Source: Euwallacea fornicatus (Eukaryota; Arthropoda; Insecta; Coleoptera; Curculionidae). From it: a stretch of DNA of 64,000 nucleotides. Shown here piece by piece: positions 52,522-61,801 of the stretch. Below the pieces are notes generated by a model. The model was not told the origin of the DNA, searched no databases, and worked only from the letters and a program-made list of their open reading frames with translations. The stretch's first letter is position 1. Every line of letters begins with the position of its first letter. The stretch spans positions 1 through 64,000 of the forward strand of contig NW_027096111.1 in the NCBI RefSeq assembly GCF_040115645.1. Reading direction: 5' to 3'. The position numbers and the translations under genes were made by a program.

Positions 52522-52698
52522 TCTGGAGGGGAAAAGGACGCCCTGATGTAATGCCGAGAGGCGGTTCCGGGGCAGAAGAGGGGAGGTGGGTTTAATGGGT
52601 AGGCGGGCGACGTAATGGTCGGTTGAATCCCACACTACCCGGTCGTGGACCAGGCCGGGTGTCTTAAGAAGAGTCCCACTCCTCGGAAAAAAAAAAAA
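52522..52698 (+). other. LINE copy 1 3' UTR with conserved stem and poly(A)
   Basis: Shares long stretches with the 3' UTR of copy 2, including GGGCGACRTAATGGTCGG and AATCCCACACTACC. A hairpin stem ACCCGG/CCGGGT (52637-52642 with 52655-52660) corresponds to ACCTGG/CCAGGT in copy 2, so one base pair has covaried. It is probably the RNA signal recognised by the element's own reverse transcriptase (inference). Ends in 12 A. Confidence 0.7.
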
Positions 52699-52750
52699 CT
52701 CAGTACTATTAGGAATGACGGAAATAACACGAAATCGTACGATTTACACG
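52699..52750 (+). repeat. Satellite long-unit fragment after LINE copy 1
   Basis: Starts with the 3' target duplicate CTCAGTACTATT and continues AGGAATGACGG to GATTTACACG, matching the long-unit-specific segment in plus orientation. It ends abruptly at the solo LTR. Confidence 0.9.
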
Positions 52751-52955
52751 AGTTACAGCCTGCTTATTGTGGTATCAGCAGTACGGTGACGTCACGCTCG
52801 CTTTAGCTTAAATAGGAGAGTAGCATTAAGAACTGGGCTTGTTGTAATTAATTCGCTTGTATTACACGTTCGCTTTCGTTCTCGTTTGAATAAATTTTCA
52901 GTGAAGATAAAATAATGTTTTTTTTATCGCGTTTTCTGGGATCCGAAACATAACT
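52751..52955 (+). repeat. Solo LTR of a second Gypsy-like family
   Basis: 205 bp starting AGTTACAGCC and ending CATAACT, the same AGTTA...TAACT terminal pattern as the errantivirus LTR. It holds TGACGTCA (52787-52794), a TTAAATAG TATA-like box and AATAAA (52889-52894). Overall sequence differs from the 41296 LTR, so it is another family. No matching 4-bp target duplication is present: the left flank ends CACG and the right flank starts CGTG. Satellite orientation flips across it. Confidence 0.85.
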
Positions 52956-53761
52956 CGTGCTATTTCCGTCATTCCTAACAATACTGAGCTTAAAAATCGT
53001 CAAATCCGTGAAATCGGCGAGTTTCGTCGGTAATTGCCCGAAAACCACGATTTGGCGTTATTTCGCCAACGCGACAACCAATTTTGTTCAAATCGGCTTC
53101 TTTTGACAAAATAAGTTTAATTAGGCCTTAAACGGCAAATCGTCAATTTGACTGTTCTAGAAGCGGCAATTTTTGTCCAAATCGTGTAAATCGTACGATT
53201 TCGTGCTATTTCCGTCATTCCTAACAATACTGAGCTTAAAAATAGTCAAATCCGTGCAATCGGCGAGTTTCGTCGGAAATTGCCCGAAAACCACGATTTG
53301 GCGTTATTTCGCCAACGCTACAACCAATTTTGTTCAAATCGTCTCCTTCTGGCAAAATAAGCATAATAAGGTCTTAAACGGCAAATCGTCAATTTGGCTC
53401 TAATAGAAGCGGCACTTTTTGTCCAAATCGTACGATTTGGCGATATTTCGAGAAAGCTACAACCAATTTTGTTCAAATCGTCTCCTTTTGGCAAAATAAG
53501 CATAATAAGGCCTTAAGCGGCAAATTGGCAATTTGGCTCTAATAAAAGCGGCACTTTTTGTCCAAATCTTATGATTTGGCGTTATCTCGCCAACACGACA
53601 ACCAATTTTGTTCAAATCGTCTTCGTTTGGTAAAATAAGCATAATAAGGCCTTAAACGGCAAATCGTCAATTTGGCTCTAATAGAAGCGGCACTTTTTGA
53701 CCAAATCGTGTAAATCGTACGATTTCGTGCTATTTCCGTTATTCCTAACAATACTGAGCTT
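52956..53761 (-). repeat. Satellite array segment in inverted orientation
   Basis: The same satellite read on the minus strand. CGTGCTATTTCCG marks recur at 52956, 53202 and 53726, that is one 246-bp long unit, then 524 bp (= 246 + 2 x 139). Sequences are diverged, as expected for an array edge. It ends at the long-unit-specific AACAATACTGAGCTT, immediately before the second LINE. Confidence 0.93.
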
Positions 53762-53884
53762 GGGGGCCGAAGTCCTATCCGCACCTCCTCGTCGTGGCCC
53801 CTGGATGCCCTTCTTCCGAGACCGGGTAACCAACCCCGGTGGAGGATGATGGGTAACTAACGCGGAAGGCAAACAAGGACAAAT

Positions 53885-55987
53885 ATGACGGACAAGGCAA
53901 TTAAGAAAGGATTACTTCTCCAGGGGCGATCGGAACCCCAGGGGACGGCGAGCGAGGTGCCGGAGCAGGCCTCGCTGGCAGTCGTAATAAAGCCTCTGCA
54001 ACAAAGACAGGGTGGTGACGGTGGACCCCAGGCCACACCCCCAGTGCGAACTACTGGGAGGAAAGTAAGGAGGACTTCCCCCGGCGGGATGAAAAAATCA
54101 TCAATGCGGAAAGACGACCCAACGTCATTGGGGTTGTCAGCATTAGAGGAGGCAGTCAGACATGTGGATGAACTGGACCGCCTCATAAACGCAAAGAGTA
54201 GGCCCAGCATAGACATGGTCAACGTCGTGTCCGACCTACACAGTGCGCTCTGTCGAGCACGTATTGAGAGAGAAGAGGAGCGGGCCCGTCTAGCCGTAAA
54301 TAAAGATATTGGCACTTTGCGCGAAGAGAATGCCAATCTGATAGTGCGCCTATCTCGACTCGAGTCCTCGGGTCGGGTCGTGACCGATTCGGTGTCCGTC
54401 GACTGTCAGACGGAAACCGATGAAGAGAGAAGAACGGCGGAACAGAAGAACCACATCCGCCGACTGATCGGCCAGGGAGATCTGCTGGATGCCCTACGTG
54501 AGCGATGGGAGAACGGTCTCTTTGTCGCCACCGAGGTCGCGTACGGGGACCCCGTATGCGAGGGCTACCGATAGGATCTCGGGTTAATAGTGGGGTTAGA
54601 GTCTAACCCCCTCAGAGAAAGGTTCCTAAGGCTCCTGCCAGAGCTGAGAGAAATAGAGGAACAGCCGGAGTCGGAGGACGGCTTCCCATACCTACTTCAG
54701 ACGTGCAATCTGCGGAAGGGTGGGAAAATAGGACAGCGGGAGAGGTACGTGTTCTTGAGGCAACTGGAGAGCACGGGTCCAGAACAGGTGCTGGGCTCAG
54801 TCAGGGCCCTGGTTGGTACCATAGAGGAATTGGGGAGGACCAGCGTGGTCATACCGCTGGTTCCAGGATCCGATTCCTGGAAGCTCCGTAAGATCTGTGA
54901 GCTGGCGGCGATGAACCAGGAGGGTAGATTTAAAATCAAAATCTACCTACCAGAGTCTAACAAACCTAGGGGACCTGCTGCAGCCACCACGTCTGGTGGC
55001 AGGCGGGACGAGGACGCGGTGCTCGTGGCTAAGAAGGAGGGGGCCACCTACAGCGACACCCTCAAGAAGGTGCGACAACTTGTGGCGCAGTCCCAGACGA
55101 AAGTAGACATAGGCAACGTCAGGGAGACTAGGCGCGGCGAGATCCTTCTGACGCTGCCTAAAGGGGGGAATGGGGGGAAAGAACTCCGGGACATTCTCGG
55201 CAAGGGGCTGGGAGTAGACCGGGTTCGAACGGGGACGGGAGGCAGGCCCGTGATCTTCCGAGTCACAGGTCTGGACGGAGTCACTACCGGTGAAGAGGTG
55301 GTAGGGGCGGTGGCTGCTGCGGCAGAGCTCGACCCGTGTCGGCTCAAACTGACCGGCATTCGGGCAAGTTTCGGCAGATGCCAAACCGCCACCATACGTG
55401 TTGTCAAGGGGGATGGCGAGGCGACAGCAAAAGTTCGGGGGATCTCCGATCTGCGAGTCGGCATCAGCAGGTGTCGCCTCAAGGAGAGGAAGGACTTTGG
55501 GCGTTGCTTCCGCTGTTGGGAGACGGGGCATAGAGCGGGCCAATGTAAAGGCGTGGACAGGTCCCATCTGTGCGCCCGATGCGCTAAGGAGGGGCACAGG
55601 GCCGTGGAGTGTAAAAACTCTCGTTTCTGCCCCCTCTGTAAGGCAGAGGGACACAGCGCAGGAGCCACGGGGTGCGAGGGGCGGACCACGAAGTTCGCGA
55701 CGGCACCGGCCAAAAAGTCGGCAGCCGGAGCCGCACCGGCAACCCGTGTGTCAAAAAAGACCGAATCCGCGCCTGTGCGAGACGAAGCAAAGGGGGTGCA
55801 AGCGGCACGCCCCCCTTCCTCGACCAGTTCGGTCGGTGAAGGGGTGGGAGCCGAAATAGAGGCAGAGGGGGAGGGTCACGAGGAAAGCATCGCCTCGGGG
55901 CGCTTCACCGAAGAGCCACTCAAGAGCGAGGCTACGTCGAAACGTGGCAAACGACGGAGAGCGCGATCTCGCAAAGACTCAGCGTAG
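53885..55987 (+). pseudogene. LINE copy 2 ORF1, one stop codon
   Basis: A 700-codon frame from ATG 53885 to the stop ending at 55987, interrupted only by TAG at 54572-54574 where copy 1 has Ser. The N-terminal part has a charged helix-prone region. Three CCHC knuckles sit at about codons 541-590 (nt 55505-55655): C-x2-C-x4-H-x4-C twice, then C-x2-C-x4-H. The C-terminal 100 codons are Ala/Glu/Lys-rich. In the R1 clade this protein binds element RNA and forms the ribonucleoprotein. Because copy 1 lacks this stop and has a different one, I read it as decay and not as programmed read-through. Confidence 0.86.
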
Positions 55988-56055
55988 AGGAGGTTGACTC
56001 TCAAGTGAGTGTGAATGAGTATGTGTGTGTGAGATTGCGGCGGATAAATGGAAAA

Positions 56056-59041
56056 ATGGCTCCGACGGTCAACGTGCTTAGGTGTCTCCAGATCAATCTG
56101 GACAGGAGGCGGTTGGCTACCGACTTACTCTTCCAAATGATCCGGGAAAGAGATATTGACGTTGTGTTAGGACAAGAGCCGAACAATGCAACCAAGGGTG
56201 TAATTAGGGATCGGAGCGACGACGCTTTCATCTGGTTAGCCAACCATTTGAGGGTGAAGTCAATCCATAGGGACCGGGGTTTCGTAGCGGTGGAGTTGGG
56301 ATGAATCACGCTGGTCTCGGCGTACTTCTCAACGAACAGGAGGGCGGCCGAATTCGGTGCCATGCTTAGTAGGCTGGAGGAGTACGTGCGGGGACTGGAT
56401 GGTAGAAAGGTCCTCGTAACCGGGGATCTGAATGCCAAAAGTGGACGTTTCGGCTCCGAAGCGCGCAATCCTTATGGTCTGGTCCTTGAAGAGTTCTTGG
56501 ATGCGGGTGGATTCACTCCGCTTAACATCGGGAAGGAGTGGACGTTCGACAACCACAACGGAAGATCGCTGATCGACGTGACCATGGCCGGTGTGACTGC
56601 GGCGGACATGGTGAATGAGTGGAAAGTTGAGTGCGAGAAAGAGAGTGGAAGTGGGCAGAGATATGTTAGCTTTCGGATTTTGAAAGAGGGAAGCGCGCGC
56701 TGTGCCAACGATGGTGTGGAGAGTGTGATATTGAACGGTTGGATTGTGACTGAGAGAGGAATGAGGAAATTGAACCAGTACGTGATGGCGAGAGAGGGAG
56801 TAGCAGGGTTGACCGATGATCCGGAACGGACAGTGAAAGAAATCGGTGACGCCTGCGACGCGTGTTTGAGGAAGAAGAGTGGAAAATCTGGTAGTGATAA
56901 GAGAGCAGTGTACTGGTGGAACGATAAGATAGAAGAGTTGAGAAAACAGAGTGTGAGAATGAGAAGAAAGATGACGAGAGTGAAGGGCGACAGAGAGACT
57001 GACGAAAGAAGAAGAGCGGCGGAAGAAGAGCACAAGGAAGCGCGAAAGGCCCTCAAGGTGTCCATCAGGAACGCCAAGAGGGAGGCGTGGGAGGGTCTGT
57101 GTGCCGATCTGGAGACGGATATCTGGGGCCTCGGCTACAAAATAGTGGCCGGGAAACTTGGTAATTTTAAAGCGAGCCACCTGCCGGAAGTAGAGATGCT
57201 TCGGAGTGTGGACGAACTCTTTCTGAAGAAGCAGAACATCAGATCGGTGCATAGGGTACCGGGGACGGAACACGTGCCTCGGGTCACGACTGAGATCTGT
57301 CAGGCGGTCGGGAGTCTCAAGAGCCGCAAGGCTCCGGGGTTGGACGGGATACCGAACGAGGTCTTGAAGCTGTACCGTGGGTCAATTCCCCAGAGTATGG
57401 CAGATTGCGTAACGCGCATCTTGACCTCGGGCGTGTTCCCCAAAATCTAGAAGAGAGCCCGTCTGGTACTGGTGGAGAAACCGAAGCGGGAACCGAGCGC
57501 GGCACCCTCGTACCGGCCCATTTGCCTAATCGACGGACTCGGAAATATTGCGGAAAAGGTGATCAAGACCAGACTTCTGGAAGAAGTGATGGCGCAAGGA
57601 ATGATAAGCAAGAGACAGTTTGGGTTTGTCAAAGGCAGGAGCACCATTGATGCCATGCTGGCCGTGACGAAGATCGTGGAGGACATCAAGCACGAACATT
57701 GCACACAAGCGGGCTTCTGCGTTATGGTAACTATCGATGTAAAGAACGCGTTTAACACGGCGCCGTGGGACCTCATCGTCCGAGTGATGAAGAGGTCCCT
57801 GATAAGCAGGTACTTGACGGATGTCGTCCAGTCATACCTGCAAGACCGATTTCTCGAGTTGCCGAACGGGGAGGTCCGTGAGTTGTCATGTGGTGTTCCT
57901 CAAGGATCCGTTCTGGGTCCCGTCCTGTGGAACCTGTTCTACGACGAGCTGTTGATGGTGGGTTATCCAGAGGGCGTCACTCCGGTGGCGTACGCGGACG
58001 ACTTGTCGTTGGTGGTTACGGCAAGGGACAGGGAAACCCTGGAGAGGAGCAGCAGGGGGGCCATGGAGCTGGTCTCCGACACGTTCCGAGCCAAATGTCT
58101 CAGCATGGCTACGGACAAGACAGAGATCGTGCTTCTAGTGGGAAGAAGGTTGCTGAGGAGCATGAGTCTGTGGGTGGATGGTGTCAAGTACGAAAGTCAG
58201 AAATGTGTGAAGTACCTGGGAGTGTGGTTCGGTAGGAATACTTGTTTCGGCGAGCACACCCGCCGAACTGCCGACAAGGTGTGCGGGATTCTACGGAAAC
58301 TCGAGGGAATACTGCCCAGAGTAAATGGATTGGCGTTTGAAAGGAGGCGAGTGATTGTGACGGCGGCGGCGTCGGTCCTGCTGTACGCGGTTCCGGTGTG
58401 GCACACCGAGCTGACGTACCGAAAGTACAACGCCATCTTGGAACGGGCAAATAGATCGCTCGTAATTAGGGTGGCATGCGCATACAGAACAGCTCCTGGC
58501 GCGGCGGTGTTGGTGTTGGCTAAAATACCGCCGGTGAGACTGCGAGTGGAAGAGAGAAGAAGGGTGTGGGAGCGAGATAAGAATTCAAGGAGTGAAGCGA
58601 GCGATTGGGTGAGTAGCGAATGGGAGAAAGAGTGGGCCAAGTACGATGGCAGGATGAAAGTGTTCGTAGCCAGCGTAAGGCGGTGGTTCGAATGTAAGTG
58701 AACGAGACCGGGGTGTGCGTTGTCGCTGTATATATCTGCGACGAATCAAAGTGGAAAGAAGTGACCACTGCTGGGTCTGTGGGAACGAAACAGAGTGCGT
58801 GGCGGACACCCCGGAGCACACGCTGTGGGAGTATCCGCAGTGGGAGAGGTATCGAGTGGAGGCCAGGGAGAGGAGACCCAACCTGGACCGAAACATGATC
58901 GGGCGTGAATTGGTGGAGACAGAGGAGAAGTGGATGGTATTTGAAAGAATGGTGGGAAAGATCATGTGGGATAAGATTGTGAGAGAGAGAGAACGGAAAT
59001 CGGAAAGAGTGCAGGAGCAGAGCAACCTCGGCGGCGCATAG
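56056..59041 (+). pseudogene. LINE copy 2 ORF2 (endonuclease-reverse transcriptase), broken
   Basis: Start taken as ATG 56056, before LRCLQINLDRRR. Lesions: TGA 56302-56304, TAG 57448-57450 (Trp in copy 1), TGA 58699-58701 (Trp in copy 1), then a short deletion with frame change near 58715-58740. Endonuclease landmarks GQEP, GDLNA and LIDV are kept, but the histidine of SGH is Gln here (CAG 56656-56658), which would disable cleavage. Reverse transcriptase motifs YRPICL, GFVKGRST, VTIDVKNAF, GVPQGSVLGP and YADD (57991-58002) are intact between lesions. The C-terminal knuckle has lost its last Cys (Tyr in EYPQW). Target-primed reverse transcription is the family role; this copy is inactive. Confidence 0.88.
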
Positions 59042-59224
59042 TCCGCGAGCAGAGTGGAAAGGGCCCTGAAGGAATGCCGAAAGGCGATATCGGGGCGAAG
59101 AGGGGAGGTGGTTTTAGTGGGTAGACGGGCGACATAATGGTCGGTCGAATCCCACACTACCTGGCTGCACGTCGAAGCCAGGTGTCTTAAGAAGATTCCC
59201 ACCTCCTCGCAAACAAAAAAAAAT
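59042..59224 (+). other. LINE copy 2 3' UTR with conserved stem
   Basis: Aligns with the copy 1 3' UTR. The hairpin ACCTGGCT/AGCCAGGT (59159-59166 with 59176-59183) is a perfect 8-bp stem in the place of the copy 1 stem. It ends TCTTAAGAAG...CCTCCTCGC, then an A-rich tail. Confidence 0.7.
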
Positions 59225-59506
59225 TTAAAAAAATAAAGGAAGGTGGACCAACAAAATATTAATTTTTTGTTTTCTTTAAGTATAATAAAATTTATCTGCT
59301 GTATGTTCACTTTTGTGAGATCAGAAATTTTTATTTTAATTTTTTTTCTTCCAACCTATTAATTGAAACCCAAATTTTTAATTACCAATAATAATCATTT
59401 ATGAGAGGATTTCAATATATTTAAAAATATTTTTTGGATCATGATTCTAACTATAAAATAATACGATTTTGCTAGGTGTACGTAGGCTTATGTGACTGAC
59501 TGTATA
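59225..59506. other. AT-rich spacer without a recognised feature
   Basis: 282 bp, very AT-rich, with stops in all frames. It is not satellite. No repeat, RNA or gene is recognised. It ends at the TA that is duplicated by the next transposon. Confidence 0.6.
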
Positions 59507-60016
59507 CAGGGTGTCCGGAAATTAGAGGTAAATATTTCAGGGGGTGATTGTACGATAAAAAATAGGCAGAAAACCTCATATAAACATAGGTCGGCAAATG
59601 GACCCTAAGGGAGCTAGACCCTTTTAAAAGGTGAACCCTGAAGGTGGTTTTTTATCGATATACTCGAAACGGTTTGAGATAAAGTCATGAAATCTTGATT
59701 GTTAACTCAGATTTTTATGGTAAATTAGAAAATTTAAACGAAATTTAAACATCTTGTTTTGATGTGTGTTAAACAGGGCCGGCTTAGGTTATTTTAGGCC
59801 CTAACTTTTTTACTCGTAACTTTTCCTACATTTTGACTACACGAATTGAAAAAGCATGGTTTTCTAGATTAAAAAGGTGCTTTTTGTCGACTTCGAAATA
59901 AGGCTCCGTTTTCGAGTAATATGGATTTTAAATAGTTCATGCAAAGTGCCATGTTTATGTATTATTACTTATTTATTTATTTTAACGGGAATTGGATTTT
60001 ATAAAAACATCTCAAA
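59507..60016 (+). repeat. Left terminal inverted repeat (510 bp)
   Basis: Matches the reverse complement of 61274-61773 from the terminal CAGGGTGTCCGG to ACATCTCAAA. An extra stretch around CATATAAACATAGG is absent on the right. A 32-bp motif near its inner end (59924-59955, TTTTAAATAGTTCATGCAAA) is repeated imperfectly just inside (60013-60044). Confidence 0.93.
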
Positions 60017-60208
60017 TTTTAAACAGTTCATGTAAAGTAACATGTAACGTGAAAAAAATACCAGAAACTTTAACGAAGCTTGCCATGAAAACAAGTGCGT
60101 CGTAAAAATGTCTATGGAAACAAGCAGACCTACACATGTCGGTAGTTGTTAATTTTGACAGATCAGTAAGACAATTTCCTGTAAAATCGAGATTAACAGT
60201 AAGATAAA

Positions 60209-61291
60209 ATGAATAATAATAATTATTCTAACGTCGAACTACGTGATATGCATTTTTATTATGGTTTAGCTGGCGGCAATGCATGTGCTGCAAGACGTTT
60301 GTATGAAGAGGCATTTCCAAATAGGCGAATCCCAAATTCACGGATGTACACTAACATCCATCAAAAACTGGGAGAATTTGGATCTTTTAAAGTAAGACGT
60401 CATGAGGCAGGACGTCCGCGAAAAACCCGAAATCCTGCAACAGAACTACGAGTCTTGAATGCCATTGAAAATAATTCTAACACAAGTGTAAGATCAATTG
60501 CAACTAAAGAAAATATTCCAAGAAGCTCAGCACATGAGATTTTGAAGGAACAAATCTTCTACCCCTATCATTACCAAAAGGTCCAAGCCCTTTCTCCGGA
60601 AGATCCTGTGGCTCGTGTACATTTCTGCAACTCCATTAGAAATCTTCATAATGAAAATGATGATTTTATACGGTCTATTCTTTTTACGGATGAAGCTGGA
60701 TTTGGTCACGATGGTTTAATTAATCTTCACAATGAACATTATTGGTCTGATAATAATCCTCACGTCAAGATAGAACGAGGTTTTCAAAAGAAATTCTCCG
60801 TTAACGTGTGGACCGGTATTATAGAAGACCACTTAATTGGACCCTATTTTTTGCCGCAAAGACTTACTGGTGAACTTTACTTGCATTTTTTAAGACATGA
60901 ATTGCCCATTCTATTAGAAAATGTACCTATTCGAATTAGACAAACAATGTGGCTGCTTCAAGACGGCGCACCTCCACATTACAGTTTAGCAGTGAGAGAA
61001 TTTTTGAATGAAAATTTTCCTGAAAGATGGATGGGACGTGGGGGGTTTGTATCGTGGGCTCCTAGATCCCCCGATTTAAATCCTATGGACTTTTTCTTTT
61101 GGGGATACCTTAAAACCCTTGTGTACAAAACACCCGTGAATAACATTCAAGAGCTTAGGCAGAGAATCATTGACAACTGCGAGTTAATTAGACAGAAGGC
61201 GGAGCTATATCCTAAAATTCGTTGGAACTTTTTAAAAAGAATTAATTTATGTTTGGAACTAGAAGGAGAGCATTTTGAGATGTTTTTATAA
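60209..61291 (+). CDS. Tc1/mariner-family transposase, DD41D
   Basis: 360 codons, uninterrupted, starting at ATG 60209. Residues about 8-60 form the insect DUF4817-type helix-turn-helix (pattern DMHFYYGLAGGN...RRLYEEAFPNRR). A GRPRKTR basic linker (68-74) follows, then a second helix-turn-helix (about 80-115). The catalytic triad is Asp161 (in FTDEAGF), Asp252 (in LLQDGAPPH) and Asp294 (in SPDLNPMD). The gap between the last two is 41 residues, the signature of the DD41D (rosa/Visitor) group and not DD34D mariner. It would bind the TIRs, excise the element and insert it at TA. The final codons lie inside the right TIR. The triad is complete and there are no lesions. Confidence 0.92.
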   Translation: MNNNNYSNVELRDMHFYYGLAGGNACAARRLYEEAFPNRRIPNSRMYTNIHQKLGEFGSFKVRRHEAGRPRKTRNPATELRVLNAIENNSNTSVRSIATKENIPRSSAHEILKEQIFYPYHYQKVQALSPEDPVARVHFCNSIRNLHNENDDFIRSILFTDEAGFGHDGLINLHNEHYWSDNNPHVKIERGFQKKFSVNVWTGIIEDHLIGPYFLPQRLTGELYLHFLRHELPILLENVPIRIRQTMWLLQDGAPPHYSLAVREFLNENFPERWMGRGGFVSWAPRSPDLNPMDFFFWGYLKTLVYKTPVNNIQELRQRIIDNCELIRQKAELYPKIRWNFLKRINLCLELEGEHFEMFL

Positions 61292-61773
61292 AATCCAATT
61301 CCCGTTAAAATAAATAAATAAGTAATAATAAATAAATAAGTAATAATAAATAAACATGGCACTTTGCATGAACTATTTAAAATCCATATTACTCGAAAAC
61401 GGAGCCTTATTTCGAAGTCGACAAAAAGCACCTTTTTAATCTAGAAAACCATGCTTTTTCAATTCGTGTAGTCAAAATGTAGGAAAAGTTACGAGTAAAA
61501 AAGTTAGGGCCTAAAATAACCTAAGCCGGCCCTGTTTAACACACATCAAAACAAGATGTTTAAATTTCGTTTAAATTTTCTAATTTACCATAAAAATCTG
61601 AGTTAACAATCAAGATTTCATGACTTTATCTCAAACCGTTTCGAGTATATCGATAAAAAACCATCTTCAGGGTTCACCTTTTAAAAGGGTCTAGCTCCCT
61701 TGAGGTTTATCTGCCTATTTTTTATCGTACAATCACCCCCTGAAATATTTACCTCTAATTTCCGGACACCCTG
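61274..61773 (-). repeat. Right terminal inverted repeat (500 bp)
   Basis: Inverse of the left TIR. It begins within the last codons of the transposase and ends CACCCTG before the TA duplicate. An AAATAAATAAGTAATAAT-type short tandem repeat near 61312-61350 has one more copy than the left arm. Confidence 0.93.
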
Positions 61774-61801
61774 TATATGTATATATATATATATATATAT
61801 A
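61774..61801. repeat. (TA)n microsatellite between two transposons
   Basis: A TATATG(TA)n tract of 28 bp. It supplies the right TA flank of the mariner-like element and the left TA flank of the palindromic element, so both inserted into the same TA-rich tract. Confidence 0.9.

Larger units (their letters stand above)
46421..52698 (+). mobile_element. R1-clade-like non-LTR retrotransposon, copy 1 (degenerate)
   Basis: 6278 bp, GC-rich against AT-rich flanks. Layout: 927-bp 5' UTR, ORF1 with three CCHC knuckles, ORF2 with APE-type endonuclease, reverse transcriptase (YADD) and a C-terminal CCHC, a structured 3' UTR and a 12-A tail (52687-52698). Flanking 12-bp duplications are CTCAGTATTGTT (46409-46420) and CTCAGTACTATT (52699-52710), differing at two bases. 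Both ORFs have stops and frame changes, so the copy is dead. Domain order and motifs fit the R1/TRAS/SART group, whose members are usually target-specific. Confidence 0.9.
53762..59224 (+). mobile_element. R1-clade-like non-LTR retrotransposon, copy 2 (different subfamily)
   Basis: About 5.46 kb in the same orientation as copy 1 but clearly diverged from it in protein, so it is a separate subfamily. It has a short 5' UTR (123 bp), so it is either 5'-truncated or built differently. ORF1 (53885-55987), ORF2 (56056-59041), the structured 3' UTR and an A-rich tail follow. The 5' flank is the satellite; the 3' flank is unrelated AT-rich DNA and no target duplication is found. The 3' limit is uncertain (59224-59240) because the tail is A-rich. 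Confidence 0.88.
59507..61773 (+). mobile_element. Mariner-like DNA transposon, DD41D (rosa/Visitor-like), apparently intact
   Basis: 2267 bp flanked by TA (59505-59506 and 61774-61775). Termini are CAGGGTGTCCGG and its inverse. The TIRs are very long (59507-60016 and 61274-61773) and nearly identical apart from a block of about 30 bp extra on the left near 59580-59610 and a short repeat difference near the inner end. One uninterrupted transposase frame lies between them. It has no obvious lesion and could be a recent or active copy. Confidence 0.94.

Noticed and set aside
54572..54574. Programmed stop-codon read-through in LINE copy 2 ORF1
   Set aside because: Copy 1 has a sense codon at this place and a stop elsewhere. 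Random decay explains both.
54947..58819. Long minus-strand open frames opposite LINE copy 2
   Set aside because: The same codon-bias artefact; the plus-strand frames hold the endonuclease and reverse transcriptase motifs.
61147..61431. Minus-strand frame at the end of the mariner transposase
   Set aside because: It lies mostly in the right TIR and is antisense to the real transposase, so it is a shadow.
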